The notes: generated from the sequence alone by a model not told the origin. A DNA stretch of 64,000 nucleotides from Actinomycetes bacterium (GCA_021414085.1 JAIOPC010000014.1:62001-126000); one strand, 5' to 3'. Counted from the first letter of the stretch, positions 34,340-43,105 are shown. Numbers and translations are program-made.

Positions 34340-34612
34340 ATGCCCCGATCAATTCAAGACATCCTCGACCACGGCGACGAACTCGCGAAGCGCTTCGCGG
34401 ACTTTGAACCCAGCCGAGCCCACGAAATCCCCGTCGAGGAGTACCAGCTCCAACGCGCAGTCGTCGCCCGCGCCCGTAGCGAACAACAACTGCTCGACAC
34501 CGTGATCGCGGCCCGAACCGCCGGTTTGTCCTGGCAGAAGATCGGCACACTCCTCGGCACGTCAGCCCAGGCCGCCCAGCAGCGCTACGCAATCGCAGTC
34601 GAAGCCTCCTGA
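34340..34612 (+). CDS. Small HTH protein, probable antitoxin
   Basis: 90 residues. N-terminal helix region (IQDILDHGDELAKRFADFEP) and a C-terminal helix-turn-helix, TAGLSWQKIGTLLGTSAQAA then QQRYAIAVEA. Shine-Dalgarno GAGGTG overlaps the stop of the preceding toxin-like gene. DNA binding is likely; role as the antitoxin and autorepressor of the pair is inferred. Confidence 0.65.
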   Translation: MPRSIQDILDHGDELAKRFADFEPSRAHEIPVEEYQLQRAVVARARSEQQLLDTVIAARTAGLSWQKIGTLLGTSAQAAQQRYAIAVEAS

Positions 34613-34765
34613 CGACCAAGTACTCAGGGGTCGTATCGCAGCCGGGTATCGATTGCGGCGGTTGCCCTCAGGCCGTAGGAACGTGGAATACGTCGAGAGA
34701 GTCGGATGGCACGCCGAGCGTGCCGTCTTCAAGTTTCACTCTCGGCAGTCTCTTCTCGTACATGG

Positions 34766-35575
34766 CTATTCGAGAAGGTGCCGGTTCTGTTCGATCCACG
34801 GGATTCGGTCGACGCTCTCGCTGACCTGACCCGTGCGCACCCAAGTCGCCTGGGGTTCAAGGTTTCTCGCCGCGAGTCTGCGGACGTAGAGATCATCGAG
34901 CCGCAGCCGCTCAATCACTGCGTCAACGAGTCCCGTCGTGGAGTCCAGTCCATAGGCGTCCGCGAAGATCGCGATACGACGCTTCCGGTCAGGGGCCTCT
35001 TCGAAGCCATGCCATCTGACGCACGTTTCGTCATCACGGAACGGAATCGCGTAATCGAGCGCATAGGCGACGTCATTCATCGGAAGCGCGGGACCCGCAA
35101 AGTCCCAATCAAGGATTCCAACTGGGGTGGCGCCTCGCCAGACGATGTTCCAAGGTGCGAAGTCCGTGTGACAGATCACCTCGTCGCTCTTTGGTGCGCC
35201 ATCTACGAGCGCCCAACGCGCGTCGTCGTCTATTGACAGTTGGCGTGTCGCGTCGTGATAGTCGCGCAACAGCCGAGCGAATCGTCGCAGTCCTTCATCG
35301 GGCGTGATCTTCGCCCACCCAGCGCCGCCACTCTCTCCGTCGATGTACGAAAGCTCCTCGCGGCCCTGTTCGTCGATGCCGAGAACACGAGGCGACTCCG
35401 CAAAACCGATTCCCTCCAAGCCAGCCAGCAACCGATGGACGGCTGGTGTCCACCAACCAACGGCGCGCCGAACCGTGTTCCCAACACGAACCACCGGCCG
35501 TGTTGGATCGTCTTTCAGGACTTCCGAGTGCATAGCGCGACACAACGTAGCGGTGCCGGGTGTCACACGCTTCAC
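34766..35575 (-). CDS. Aminoglycoside phosphotransferase (APH)-fold kinase
   Basis: 269 residues. The kinase catalytic loop CHTDFAPWNIVW (about 136-147) and metal motif GILDWDFAGP (about 153-162) are those of the APH/choline kinase superfamily. The substrate need not be an antibiotic; many such proteins phosphorylate small alcohols. An N-terminal nucleotide-binding beta sheet is short. GTG at 35575 is preceded by GGAG; ATG at 35533 is an alternative. It ends the accessory patch. Confidence 0.85.
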   Translation of the reverse strand: MKRVTPGTATLCRAMHSEVLKDDPTRPVVRVGNTVRRAVGWWTPAVHRLLAGLEGIGFAESPRVLGIDEQGREELSYIDGESGGAGWAKITPDEGLRRFARLLRDYHDATRQLSIDDDARWALVDGAPKSDEVICHTDFAPWNIVWRGATPVGILDWDFAGPALPMNDVAYALDYAIPFRDDETCVRWHGFEEAPDRKRRIAIFADAYGLDSTTGLVDAVIERLRLDDLYVRRLAARNLEPQATWVRTGQVSESVDRIPWIEQNRHLLE

Positions 35576-35606
35576 AAGTGCACACTCCCTGGGGAGTGTC
35601 TTCGCG

Positions 35607-36605
35607 CTAGTCGACTACTTCGTCGACGAGGCCCCACGACAACGCGGTCTCGGCGTCGATCCGTCGGCCCGTGAGCGCGAGTGCGGCGGTGCGTTGGCGG
35701 CCGATACGGCGCGGCAAACTCACGGTTCCGCCCGCGCCCGGAATCAAACCAAGCCCGACTTCTGGCAGACCGATTGTGGTGTCGCGACGGGCGACGACGC
35801 GCCCAGCAAACGCAGCCAACTCGATTCCGCCGCCCAGGGTCGACCCATGGATCTCCGCCGTCACGCGATCGCGCAATAGATAGAGGAGTCGCGCCGGGCT
35901 TTGCGCTAGTCGGGTGATGTGGGCAGTCGCCGGGTCGGTGCCGAAGCCGAACTCGATGAGGTCGCCGCCGCTACAAAACGATGGACCGTTGCCGCGCAGT
36001 AAAACGTTGCGGATTGAGTCGTCGGTGACGGCGACGGCGAGTGCCTCGCAGAGTTCGTCGCGCAGCCGGCTTGAAATCGCGTTGTGCCGTTGTGGTCGAT
36101 CGAGCGTGATTGTGAGCGTGTCGTCACTGCGCTCGACTGCGACTGTTGGCCCAATCTCTGCGGTTGCCGGCGAACGCGGCGCTGCGGCTCGCCACGCGGC
36201 GAACTCCGGCCCTGCTTGCAGCATTGAGTACGCGGCCGACTCTTGCGCGAGCGCGGACGCGACTGTGGCGTCGGCCGATGATCGCAGCAGTACCGCGAGA
36301 GTGGTCGCTGCCAGCGGATTGCGCGCAACAGTGCTTGTGAGATCAGCGATGTCGTCGCGGCCAACGACTAAGTCGGCAGCGCCCGGCCCGTCGCCGCCAA
36401 GGACATCGCCGATCCAACACACGATCACCGGCAGCGACTCCGGCGCCATCAACTCGCTCTTGGCCGCACCGCTCACGAGCAGCAGAGTTGTGCGGTCGGC
36501 GCCGGCAATGCGCTCGTGCGCCCACGGTGAAGCGATGAAGTCGTTGTACTCACTGACGGAGAGTTCGAGGAAGCCGATGCACTGATCGTAGATCGCGGCG
36601 ACCAA
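35607..36605 (-). CDS. Enoyl-CoA hydratase/isomerase family protein with N-terminal extension
   Basis: 332 residues. The crotonase domain lies at about 150-332: VAVERSDDTLTITLDRPQRH, FCSGGDLIEFG (first oxyanion loop), STLGGGIELAAFAGRVVARR and GLPEVGLGLIPGAGGTVSLP with the second catalytic region. The 150-residue N-terminal part (VSGAAKSELMAPESLPVIVC, ADLVVGRDDIADLTSTVARN) is not part of the crotonase fold. The only early start is TTG 36605, and the divergent CoA transferase begins 9 bases away. It hydrates or isomerises acyl-CoA; substrate unknown. Confidence 0.85.
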   Translation of the reverse strand: MVAAIYDQCIGFLELSVSEYNDFIASPWAHERIAGADRTTLLLVSGAAKSELMAPESLPVIVCWIGDVLGGDGPGAADLVVGRDDIADLTSTVARNPLAATTLAVLLRSSADATVASALAQESAAYSMLQAGPEFAAWRAAAPRSPATAEIGPTVAVERSDDTLTITLDRPQRHNAISSRLRDELCEALAVAVTDDSIRNVLLRGNGPSFCSGGDLIEFGFGTDPATAHITRLAQSPARLLYLLRDRVTAEIHGSTLGGGIELAAFAGRVVARRDTTIGLPEVGLGLIPGAGGTVSLPRRIGRQRTAALALTGRRIDAETALSWGLVDEVVD

Positions 36606-36614
36606 GATGGCTTT

Positions 36615-37742
36615 GTGACGTGGGAGCAGTTTGAGCCCGATTGGTCGCCCGGCGACGTCGATGCCGCCAGCGTGTGGGCTGCGTGCGGTGGTCAGTTGCT
36701 GACCGACCCGGAAGTCGCTGTGCCCAGTGGCCTCGTCAACGGCGTCGCCGGAGTCGCTGCCTACCTCGACCGCGTGGGCGCTGGTCTCTCAGATCGGTAC
36801 GGGAGTCATGGTCTCAGAGTCTTGACCGAACGCGCGGCAACACGACAGTTACGTGCATCCGGTCGTGTCAGTAGTCGTGCGAGTGTCGGTGGGGCGTCGC
36901 GGCTCGTTCGTTGCGTCGACGGTTGGATCGCTGTCTCGCTCCCGCGCCCCGACGATTTCGCTGCCGTGCCTGCGTGGCTGCAGACGGAAGCCTGCGACTG
37001 GTCGGCCGTCGAAACCGCGCTCGCTTCGGCAACAGTCGCATCGACGGTGGAACGTGCCGGGTGGTTAGGCATCGCGTGTGCGGCAGTCGGTGAGCGTGCC
37101 GCGCAAGGGTCGGGCATCCAAGTCGAGTCACTCGGCGCGGCATCTCCGAAACCAGTTGCTGAACTCGTCGTTGCCAACTTGGCGTCGTTGTGGGCGGGGC
37201 CGTTGGCGGCCGATGTGCTGGCGCGTTGCGGTGCGAGGGTGATCACCGTCGAGAGCACCTCGCGTCCCGACGGTGCTCGCGCGTGGCCTGTCTTCTTCGA
37301 CGACTTGCACAGCCGTTGCGATTTTGTCGCACTCGACTTCGCCGATGAGGTTGGTCGTCGGCAGCTCGCGGAGCTGTTGCACAGCGTCGACGTCGTGATC
37401 GAAGGATCGCGCCCGCGAGCGTTGGAGCAACTCGGCATAGATGCGCGTGAAGTGACGAACCAAGGGCCGCAGCTGTGGGTGTCGATCACCGGTCATGGAC
37501 GCGACGAACCGCACGCAAATCGGATCGGCTTTGGCGACGACGCAGCTGCGGCCGGGGGACTGGTCGGCTGGGTGAACGGTGAGCCGCGATTCCTCGCCGA
37601 CGCGGTCGCTGATCCGATCACCGGATTGGCTGCCGCTGCCGCCGTTGTTCAGCTCGCTGCCAGCGGCGGACGTTGGCTGGTCGACGCGCCACTCGCGGCT
37701 GTTGCGGCGTCGCACGCCGGAATGCCGGCTAGCAATTCCTGA
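36615..37742 (+). CDS. Family III CoA transferase-like protein with permuted domain order
   Basis: 375 residues. The block that begins normal family III enzymes appears only from about 180: LASLWAGPLAADVLARCGAR, then FVALDFADEVGRRQLAELLH, VDVVIEGSRPRALEQLGID, SITGHGRDEPHANRIGFGDD and, close to the C-terminus, GGRWLVDAPLAAVAA, where the catalytic Asp is expected. The first 175 residues look like the normally C-terminal half (RLVRCVDGWIAVSLPRPDDF). This suggests circular permutation or loss of part of a tandem protein. It starts with GTG, 9 bases from the divergent hydratase gene. Confidence 0.8.
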   Translation: MTWEQFEPDWSPGDVDAASVWAACGGQLLTDPEVAVPSGLVNGVAGVAAYLDRVGAGLSDRYGSHGLRVLTERAATRQLRASGRVSSRASVGGASRLVRCVDGWIAVSLPRPDDFAAVPAWLQTEACDWSAVETALASATVASTVERAGWLGIACAAVGERAAQGSGIQVESLGAASPKPVAELVVANLASLWAGPLAADVLARCGARVITVESTSRPDGARAWPVFFDDLHSRCDFVALDFADEVGRRQLAELLHSVDVVIEGSRPRALEQLGIDAREVTNQGPQLWVSITGHGRDEPHANRIGFGDDAAAAGGLVGWVNGEPRFLADAVADPITGLAAAAAVVQLAASGGRWLVDAPLAAVAASHAGMPASNS

Positions 37743-37754
37743 TACTCTTTTGTC

Positions 37755-38279
37755 ATGCGCACCTCGAGATTGCTTGCAAGTGTCGCGGCCCTTGGACTGA
37801 TCGCCGTCGGTTGTTCCGACGACAAGAAGTCGAGCGACACAACGGCGGCGGCCGACACGACGATCGCCGATACGGCTGCTGCAACAACCGTCGCCGACGA
37901 GACGCCGACCAACCCCGACCCAGTCAAGGTCGAGTTGCTGACCGGCTCGATCAACATCGAGCAAACAACATTCGTGGCCGGCACCATCAACTTCGAAGCG
38001 ACCAACATCGAGGAAACGCCGCACGTGTTCGCGATTGCGAAAGGCGAGTTCGACGCACTTCCCAAGACGGGCAACGGCGCGATCGACCTGGAGGCACTGG
38101 GCGACGACTTCATCGCCAAGACAGGTCTGCTGATGCCCGGACTCGGTACCACCAAGGTCATCACCGTCGACCTCGCCCCCGGCACGTATGTCATCTACTG
38201 CAACGGTGGCGACGACGAAAGCAAGGGCGAGGTGTCGCACGTGTCGGCGGGCGAGTACGTCGTCATCACGGTCGTCTAG
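37755..38279 (+). CDS. Cupredoxin-like lipoprotein (paralogue of 20931-21464)
   Basis: 174 residues. Signal peptide with lipobox AVGC (Cys20), acidic/Thr-rich linker, then a cupredoxin-like domain: INFEATNIEETPHVFAIAKG has the first His, VDLAPGTYVIYCNGG the Cys, and GEVSHVSAGEYVVI the second His. It matches the protein at 20931 along the whole domain. GATACT eight bases before the ATG suggests a nearly leaderless start. Copper binding is an inference from ligand order. Confidence 0.82.
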   Translation: MRTSRLLASVAALGLIAVGCSDDKKSSDTTAAADTTIADTAAATTVADETPTNPDPVKVELLTGSINIEQTTFVAGTINFEATNIEETPHVFAIAKGEFDALPKTGNGAIDLEALGDDFIAKTGLLMPGLGTTKVITVDLAPGTYVIYCNGGDDESKGEVSHVSAGEYVVITVV

Positions 38280-38291
38280 CTCGCTACTCGT

Positions 38292-39212
38292 GTGACTACG
38301 CCGATTCTCGATACGCACGTCCACTTCTGGGATCACGATGTTGCTGGCATGCGCTGGCCGTGGCTTGAGAAGGGCTTCAAGAGCTCGCTGCATAGCTGGA
38401 CAACCGAACGAGCGAGCAAGCGATTAGAAGCGATGCACGCCGCGCGCAGCTTCACCAGCGCCGAGTTCCGAGCTGAGGTTGCGGGCGTTGGCGTTGCAGG
38501 ACTGATTCACGCACACGCCGCTTCGGGAATGGACGACGCTGCGCAGGAGACGCGTTGGGTCGCCGAGATGGCGCGCAAAGACGGATGGCCAGTGGGCATC
38601 ATCGGTTCTTGCAACTTGGCTGCCGCCGATGGCCCTGATCTACTGCGCCGTCATCGAGCAGCGAGCGAGCACTGTCGTTCGGTGCGCGATATGAACGGAC
38701 CGAAAGGGATCGACGTCGATGCATGCGCGGACACTCTCGCAGTCGCGGAGGAGCTTGGCTTCTCGATCGAGATGCGCACGGCACCGGAGAAGTTCGACAT
38801 GATTGCCGCCTTCGTCGATCGTTGGCCGAACGTCAACTTCGTGCTGAGTCATGCGTCGCTGCCACTCGAGCGCACGCCCGAGTCATTGAAGGCGTGGATC
38901 GCGGCCGCATCGGATCTCGCGAAGCGTCCGAACGTGAGATGCAAGATCTCTGCGCTGTGCGGCGGCAGCGACCCCGACTGGACGATCGATTCGATTCGCC
39001 CGTGGGCCGAGGCGTGCTACGGCGTGTTCGGCCCCGACCGTGCGATGCTCGGAACGAATTGGCCGGTGGACCGACTGTTCGGCACCTACGGCGACGTCGT
39101 CAACGCGTACCGCACGATCTTCGCTCCACTCAGCGAGTCGGATCGGTCGGCGTTGTTCTATGGCAACGCGGCGAAGCTCTACGGAGTTGCGCTCACCGAC
39201 TTAACCCTCTGA
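38292..39212 (+). CDS. Amidohydrolase-2 / lactonase-like TIM-barrel protein
   Basis: 306 residues. ILDTHVHFWDHD at residues 5-16 supplies the HxH metal ligands typical of the L-fuconolactonase/4-sulfomuconolactone hydrolase branch; VLSHASLP and MLGTNWPVDRLFG continue the family pattern. It may hydrolyse lactones formed in ring degradation. It follows the cupredoxin-like gene by 12 bases; start is GTG. The third amidohydrolase-2 family gene in the region, but from a different branch. Confidence 0.88.
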   Translation: MTTPILDTHVHFWDHDVAGMRWPWLEKGFKSSLHSWTTERASKRLEAMHAARSFTSAEFRAEVAGVGVAGLIHAHAASGMDDAAQETRWVAEMARKDGWPVGIIGSCNLAAADGPDLLRRHRAASEHCRSVRDMNGPKGIDVDACADTLAVAEELGFSIEMRTAPEKFDMIAAFVDRWPNVNFVLSHASLPLERTPESLKAWIAAASDLAKRPNVRCKISALCGGSDPDWTIDSIRPWAEACYGVFGPDRAMLGTNWPVDRLFGTYGDVVNAYRTIFAPLSESDRSALFYGNAAKLYGVALTDLTL

Positions 39213-39213
39213 C

Positions 39214-40170
39214 TCAGCGGGGTAGCTCATAGTTCATCGGCTCGCCGGCGAGATAGAGCGCCAGATTGGCGAAGAAGATTTCCACCACCGCCCTTGGCCC
39301 GCCGAAACTGGAACCCGAGTTGTGTGGCGTGATCAGCACGTTCGGCAAATCCCACAACGGGTCGGCCGCCGGCAGTGGTTCGGTTTCGAAGACGTCGAGT
39401 CCCGCGCCAGCAATTCGGCCAGCGGCGAGTACTTCGGTGAGTGCCGTTTGGTCGACGAGCGCACCTCTCGCGACGTTTACAAACAGCGCGTGAGCTGGCA
39501 TGCGTTCGATGACGCCACGCGTGACCACACCTTGCGTCTCAGCGGTGAGCGGTAGCGCGAGCACCATCACGTCGTGCTGCGCGGCGACCTCTTCAAGCTC
39601 GCCGAGCGTGCGGGTCGGGCACGGCTCGTCGCCGCGGACCCGCTGGCGCACAATTGTGGGGCGCATGCCGTAGGCGAGCGCTACTTGGGTGATGCGCTGC
39701 CCAATCGGGCCGTAGCCCAGTACAGCGATCGTGCGACCTTCCAGCTCGGCCCACTCGTGCCACTCAAAGCGGTGCTGCGCTTGGGCTTGCGCTACGCCAC
39801 GCACATCGCGCGCCAAACCATGCAGAAACATGAACACGGTCTCGGCGATTGCATTCGCGGATGCGCCAGCGGACCTCGTCACGCGCACGCCGCGTTCGCG
39901 CAGCGTCTCGAAGATTGGGCCCTCGGCGCCCGCGGAAAAGATGTGAAACCATTCGAGGTGCGGTGCAGTCTCCACAACGTTCGTGAACGGCTTCGCCAGC
40001 TTCGGCCACGTGTCCTTCGACATGAACGCGATCGTCACGCGCGCGAGGTCGTCAGCCGAGATTGCGCCCGCAGCATCGAGCGCGATGACATCAACTTGCG
40101 GAGCGACCGCGGCTAGCCGATCGCGGTGTTCGCGAATGAAGTGGTCCGTGCAGAACAGGACTTGCTTCAT
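39214..40170 (-). CDS. D-2-hydroxyacid dehydrogenase family protein
   Basis: 318 residues. NAD-binding motif GYGPIGQ (about 152-158), NVARGALVDQ with the substrate Arg, GLDVFETEPLPAADPLW, and the catalytic His in ITPHNSG are all present. Reduces 2-oxoacids or oxidises D-2-hydroxyacids. ATG 40170 was chosen because earlier codons overlap the aldehyde dehydrogenase gene region. It lies 16 bases after that gene, third in an operon with a binding protein and aldehyde dehydrogenase. Confidence 0.9.
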   Translation of the reverse strand: MKQVLFCTDHFIREHRDRLAAVAPQVDVIALDAAGAISADDLARVTIAFMSKDTWPKLAKPFTNVVETAPHLEWFHIFSAGAEGPIFETLRERGVRVTRSAGASANAIAETVFMFLHGLARDVRGVAQAQAQHRFEWHEWAELEGRTIAVLGYGPIGQRITQVALAYGMRPTIVRQRVRGDEPCPTRTLGELEEVAAQHDVMVLALPLTAETQGVVTRGVIERMPAHALFVNVARGALVDQTALTEVLAAGRIAGAGLDVFETEPLPAADPLWDLPNVLITPHNSGSSFGGPRAVVEIFFANLALYLAGEPMNYELPR

Positions 40171-40186
40171 CGCGGCCTTCGGCTCG

Positions 40187-41653
40187 TTACTTGCGCGACC
40201 CGATGTCGACGTAGATGTTCTTGTCCTGCAAGAACTCCTTGACGCCAACGAGGCCGCCTTCGCGTCCGTAGCCGCTGTGCTTCATTCCCCCGAACGGCGC
40301 GCTCGGCGGCATTGGCGCGAACGCGTTGACGCCGACCGACCCGACTTTCAAGCGGTGAGCGACACGATGCGCGCGACCGATGTCGCGGGTGAACACCAAT
40401 CCGCCGAGACCGTAGAGCGAGTCGTTGGCGAGTTGTACGGCTTCGTCCTCGTCGGTGAACGGCACCAGGCTGAGTACTGGCCCGAACACTTCGTCTTGTG
40501 CAATCGGTGACGCGTTGTCGACGCGACCGAACACCGTCGGCGCCACGAAGAAGCCCGATGCCAAGTCGCCTTCCAGTCGTTGGCCGCCGGTGAGCAACGC
40601 GCCATCGCCGCGCGAGCGGGCGCCCTCGATCATCGCGAGAATGCGCTCGAGCGAGGCCTGCGAAATCACTGGTCCGGCTTGCACACCCGCATCGAACGGT
40701 CGGCCGACGGACAGTGCGGCCGCCGCGGCAACCACGCGCTTCTCGACTTCGTCGTAGGCACCCTTCTGAATCAGTAGTCGCGTTGGAAGCACACAGCCCT
40801 GGCCGCTCATGCCGCCCAGCGCCGAAAAGATCGTCGTCATGACTGCGGCATCGAGATCGCCGTCATCGAAGATGATGTTGGCCGACTTACCGCCCAGTTC
40901 GAGGATCACCGGCGTCAGGTTGGCCGCTGCTCCGCGCAGCACGTGACGCGCGGTCGCGGTGCCGCCAGTGAAGCTGATCTTGTTGACACCGGCATGCGCG
41001 ACCAAGGCCTCACCCGCCGCGACGCCGCCCGGCACAACGTTCAGCACTCCTGGCGGGATGCCAGCTTCGAGAGCAAGCTCGCCGAAGCGCAGCGGCGCCA
41101 GCGTCGCCAACTCCGATGGCTTGAGCACGACGCAGTTACCGGCCACCAGTGCGGGCACGACCTTCATCGCGACCGATACGACACCACCGTTCCATGGCGT
41201 CAGCGCGGCCACCGTGCCGTACGGCTCGGGGATGGTGTAGTCGAGCACGGTCGAGCTGATCGGGATCGTCGTGCCTTCCAACTTGTCGACCCAACCGGCG
41301 AAGTAGCGGATGTACTCCACGGCCATGTTCAGGCCCTTGCCCTGCTTCTTCGGTGCACCCAGCTCTAACGAGCGCAGGATCGAAAGCTCTTCGTGGTGTT
41401 CGTCGAGTTTGTCGGCAAGCGCAAGGATCAGGTCGCGGCGGCGCGTCGGAGCCAACGCTCGCCATTCGTTCTCTGCCGCATTTGCGGCGCGCACCGCTTC
41501 GTCGATCTCGGTGGCGCCAGCGAGCGTGACCGGCGCGAGGACTTCGCCAGTCGATGGGTCGATCTGTTCGAACACACCCGCGTCGGTACGGTCGACGCGA
41601 CCGTCACCGATTAAGAGCGATCCCTTGGGTAGCTCGATTCCGTGAATGGTCAC
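40187..41653 (-). CDS. NAD(P)-dependent aldehyde dehydrogenase
   Basis: 488 residues. TPWNGGVVSVAMKVVPALVA (NAD-binding), VILELGGKSANIIFDD with catalytic Glu, GGMSGQGCVLPTRLLI with catalytic Cys, and EVFGPVLSLVPF near the C-terminus identify the class. Oxidises an aldehyde to acid. The start GTG 41653 overlaps the stop of the binding-protein gene (GTGA), so uptake and oxidation genes are coupled. A longer in-frame reading overlaps that gene and is rejected. Confidence 0.93.
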   Translation of the reverse strand: MTIHGIELPKGSLLIGDGRVDRTDAGVFEQIDPSTGEVLAPVTLAGATEIDEAVRAANAAENEWRALAPTRRRDLILALADKLDEHHEELSILRSLELGAPKKQGKGLNMAVEYIRYFAGWVDKLEGTTIPISSTVLDYTIPEPYGTVAALTPWNGGVVSVAMKVVPALVAGNCVVLKPSELATLAPLRFGELALEAGIPPGVLNVVPGGVAAGEALVAHAGVNKISFTGGTATARHVLRGAAANLTPVILELGGKSANIIFDDGDLDAAVMTTIFSALGGMSGQGCVLPTRLLIQKGAYDEVEKRVVAAAAALSVGRPFDAGVQAGPVISQASLERILAMIEGARSRGDGALLTGGQRLEGDLASGFFVAPTVFGRVDNASPIAQDEVFGPVLSLVPFTDEDEAVQLANDSLYGLGGLVFTRDIGRAHRVAHRLKVGSVGVNAFAPMPPSAPFGGMKHSGYGREGGLVGVKEFLQDKNIYVDIGSRK

Positions 41654-42963
41654 GAACTTGCGTCGGCGAATTCGCCTTCGGCAGTCCAGCACCCGCAGTC
41701 GGTACCCCAGGTGATCGTGCGGACCTGACGTACACCGGCGTGGTTGTCGGCGCTGAAGGACACGGGGCCCCACCACGCCATCTCGAGGTCGGTGATCATC
41801 TCGTACCCGGCAACAAGGCTTTCGGCCGTGGGGTTAGCCCCAGCGTTCTTCAAGCCTTCCAGCAGAATCGACATCAAGTCGCAGGTGAAGAGCAGCTGGC
41901 CGGTCGCGGCGCTTGCCGGGAGCTCGACGTCGACGTCTTCGCCGGCATACGACTCGTAGTTGTCGATGCAGGTCGTGGCAGCCGCGCTGGATTCAATCCC
42001 GGCAGCGAGTTCGCCGACTCGGCTGAACGTCATGGCTTGCACGCCGTCAAGAAGGGTTTGCGGAAGTGCGTCCGTTGAAACATCGTTCAACTGACTCGCC
42101 CACTCGAACCACAGCAAATCTGGGTCGTAACCCTGCTGTTCGGCGGTTGCGAGAAAGCTGGTGACGCTGCTGGTGCCGACCATCAGGATCGGGAAGTCGA
42201 CGCCGTCGTCGATGAACTTCTGCACCACGATCGCATCTTGCGGGCTGCCGATTCCTTCACCATCGGAGGGCAGATCGGAGGCAACCTCGACACCGAGGTC
42301 GGCGAGCGCCGCCTTCAGAACGTCGGCAGCTTCCTCGGAGCGTGTGTCCCAATAGATGCCGACTTTCTTGCCCGCCAGCGCGCCCTTTGCATTGGCCCAC
42401 TCGACGAACGACGACATCGCCTGCGACTCAGTTGGTTGCACCGAGAACAGCCACGGCGCACCGCGCTCGTAGGCAGAGCTGGACATGCCCTGCGACGAGA
42501 TGGTGGGGATACCGAAGCGCTCGGCGAGACACTGCGAACCGACTCCGAAGTCGCGGCTCGCGATTACTGCGAATACTTGGTCGTCCTGGGCCAGCTTGTT
42601 GCAGGCACCGAGGATGTCCTCCGGGCTCAGCGTGTTGAACTTCGCGAACACCAACTCGATGTCGATGCCTTCCGGAAGCAGACCGTCGCGCCGCCACGCC
42701 TCGAGCACCGACTGGGCCTGCAGCTCGATATCACCGAGCGAGAACTTCTTGCTGAGGATGGCGAACGCCGAGACGTCTTGGTAGGCGTAACCGATCTTCA
42801 GAGTGCGGGTCTCCCCGGCCGGAGTGGTCGCGCCCGAGCTGCCGTCGGTGGCGGTGGTGGTTTCGGTTGCGTTAGTGGTCTTGGTGGCATCGCCATCGTC
42901 GCTACACGCGACTGCGAGCACTGAGACAACCATCAACGCTGCAAGCCCGGACTTTCGCTTCAC
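41650..42963 (-). CDS. ABC-type Leu/Ile/Val-family substrate-binding lipoprotein
   Basis: 437 residues. Signal peptide with lipobox AVAC, a Thr/Ser-rich linker, then a periplasmic-binding-protein type 1 fold (Peripla_BP_6): LKIGYAYQDVSAFAILSKKF, VFAVIASRDFGVGSQCLAER, FGIPTISSQGMSSSAYERGA and GKKVGIYWDTRSEEAADVLK. Receptor for a HAAT-type importer. No permease is adjacent; a LivHM-type permease lies at 62445. GTG 42963 has GGGGG seven bases upstream. Ligand unknown, possibly an aromatic or aliphatic acid considering the next genes. Confidence 0.88.
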   Translation of the reverse strand: MKRKSGLAALMVVSVLAVACSDDGDATKTTNATETTTATDGSSGATTPAGETRTLKIGYAYQDVSAFAILSKKFSLGDIELQAQSVLEAWRRDGLLPEGIDIELVFAKFNTLSPEDILGACNKLAQDDQVFAVIASRDFGVGSQCLAERFGIPTISSQGMSSSAYERGAPWLFSVQPTESQAMSSFVEWANAKGALAGKKVGIYWDTRSEEAADVLKAALADLGVEVASDLPSDGEGIGSPQDAIVVQKFIDDGVDFPILMVGTSSVTSFLATAEQQGYDPDLLWFEWASQLNDVSTDALPQTLLDGVQAMTFSRVGELAAGIESSAAATTCIDNYESYAGEDVDVELPASAATGQLLFTCDLMSILLEGLKNAGANPTAESLVAGYEMITDLEMAWWGPVSFSADNHAGVRQVRTITWGTDCGCWTAEGEFADASS

Positions 42964-43041
42964 GGTCAAACCCCCATGTCGTCAAATAATTCAGTAGCCC
43001 GAATCTAGCACCGGCCGCTGAGGGGTGCCAGAAACGAGAAA

Positions 43042-43081
43042 GGCCGCCGGTCACATCAGCGAACTGACGTGGCCGGCGGCC
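43042..43081 (-). terminator. Intrinsic terminator after the tandem-domain lipoprotein gene
   Basis: GGCCGCCGGTCAC / GTGGCCGGCGGCC: a 13-bp stem with one G-T pair and a 14-nt loop. On the minus strand it is followed by TTTCTCGTTTCT. It lies 25 bp past the stop at 43106. Confidence 0.75.
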
Positions 43082-43105
43082 ATTTCAACTAACTACGTGA
43101 AGAAC

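Noticed and set aside
37128-38393. 421-codon open frame on the minus strand
   Set aside because: Antisense to the CoA transferase and cupredoxin-like genes, Arg/Asp rich, no motifs.
42986-43000. Further copy of the shared palindrome before the binding-protein gene
   Set aside because: TTCAGTAGCCCGAA matches only the outer bases; the right half-site CT is lost, so it was not counted.
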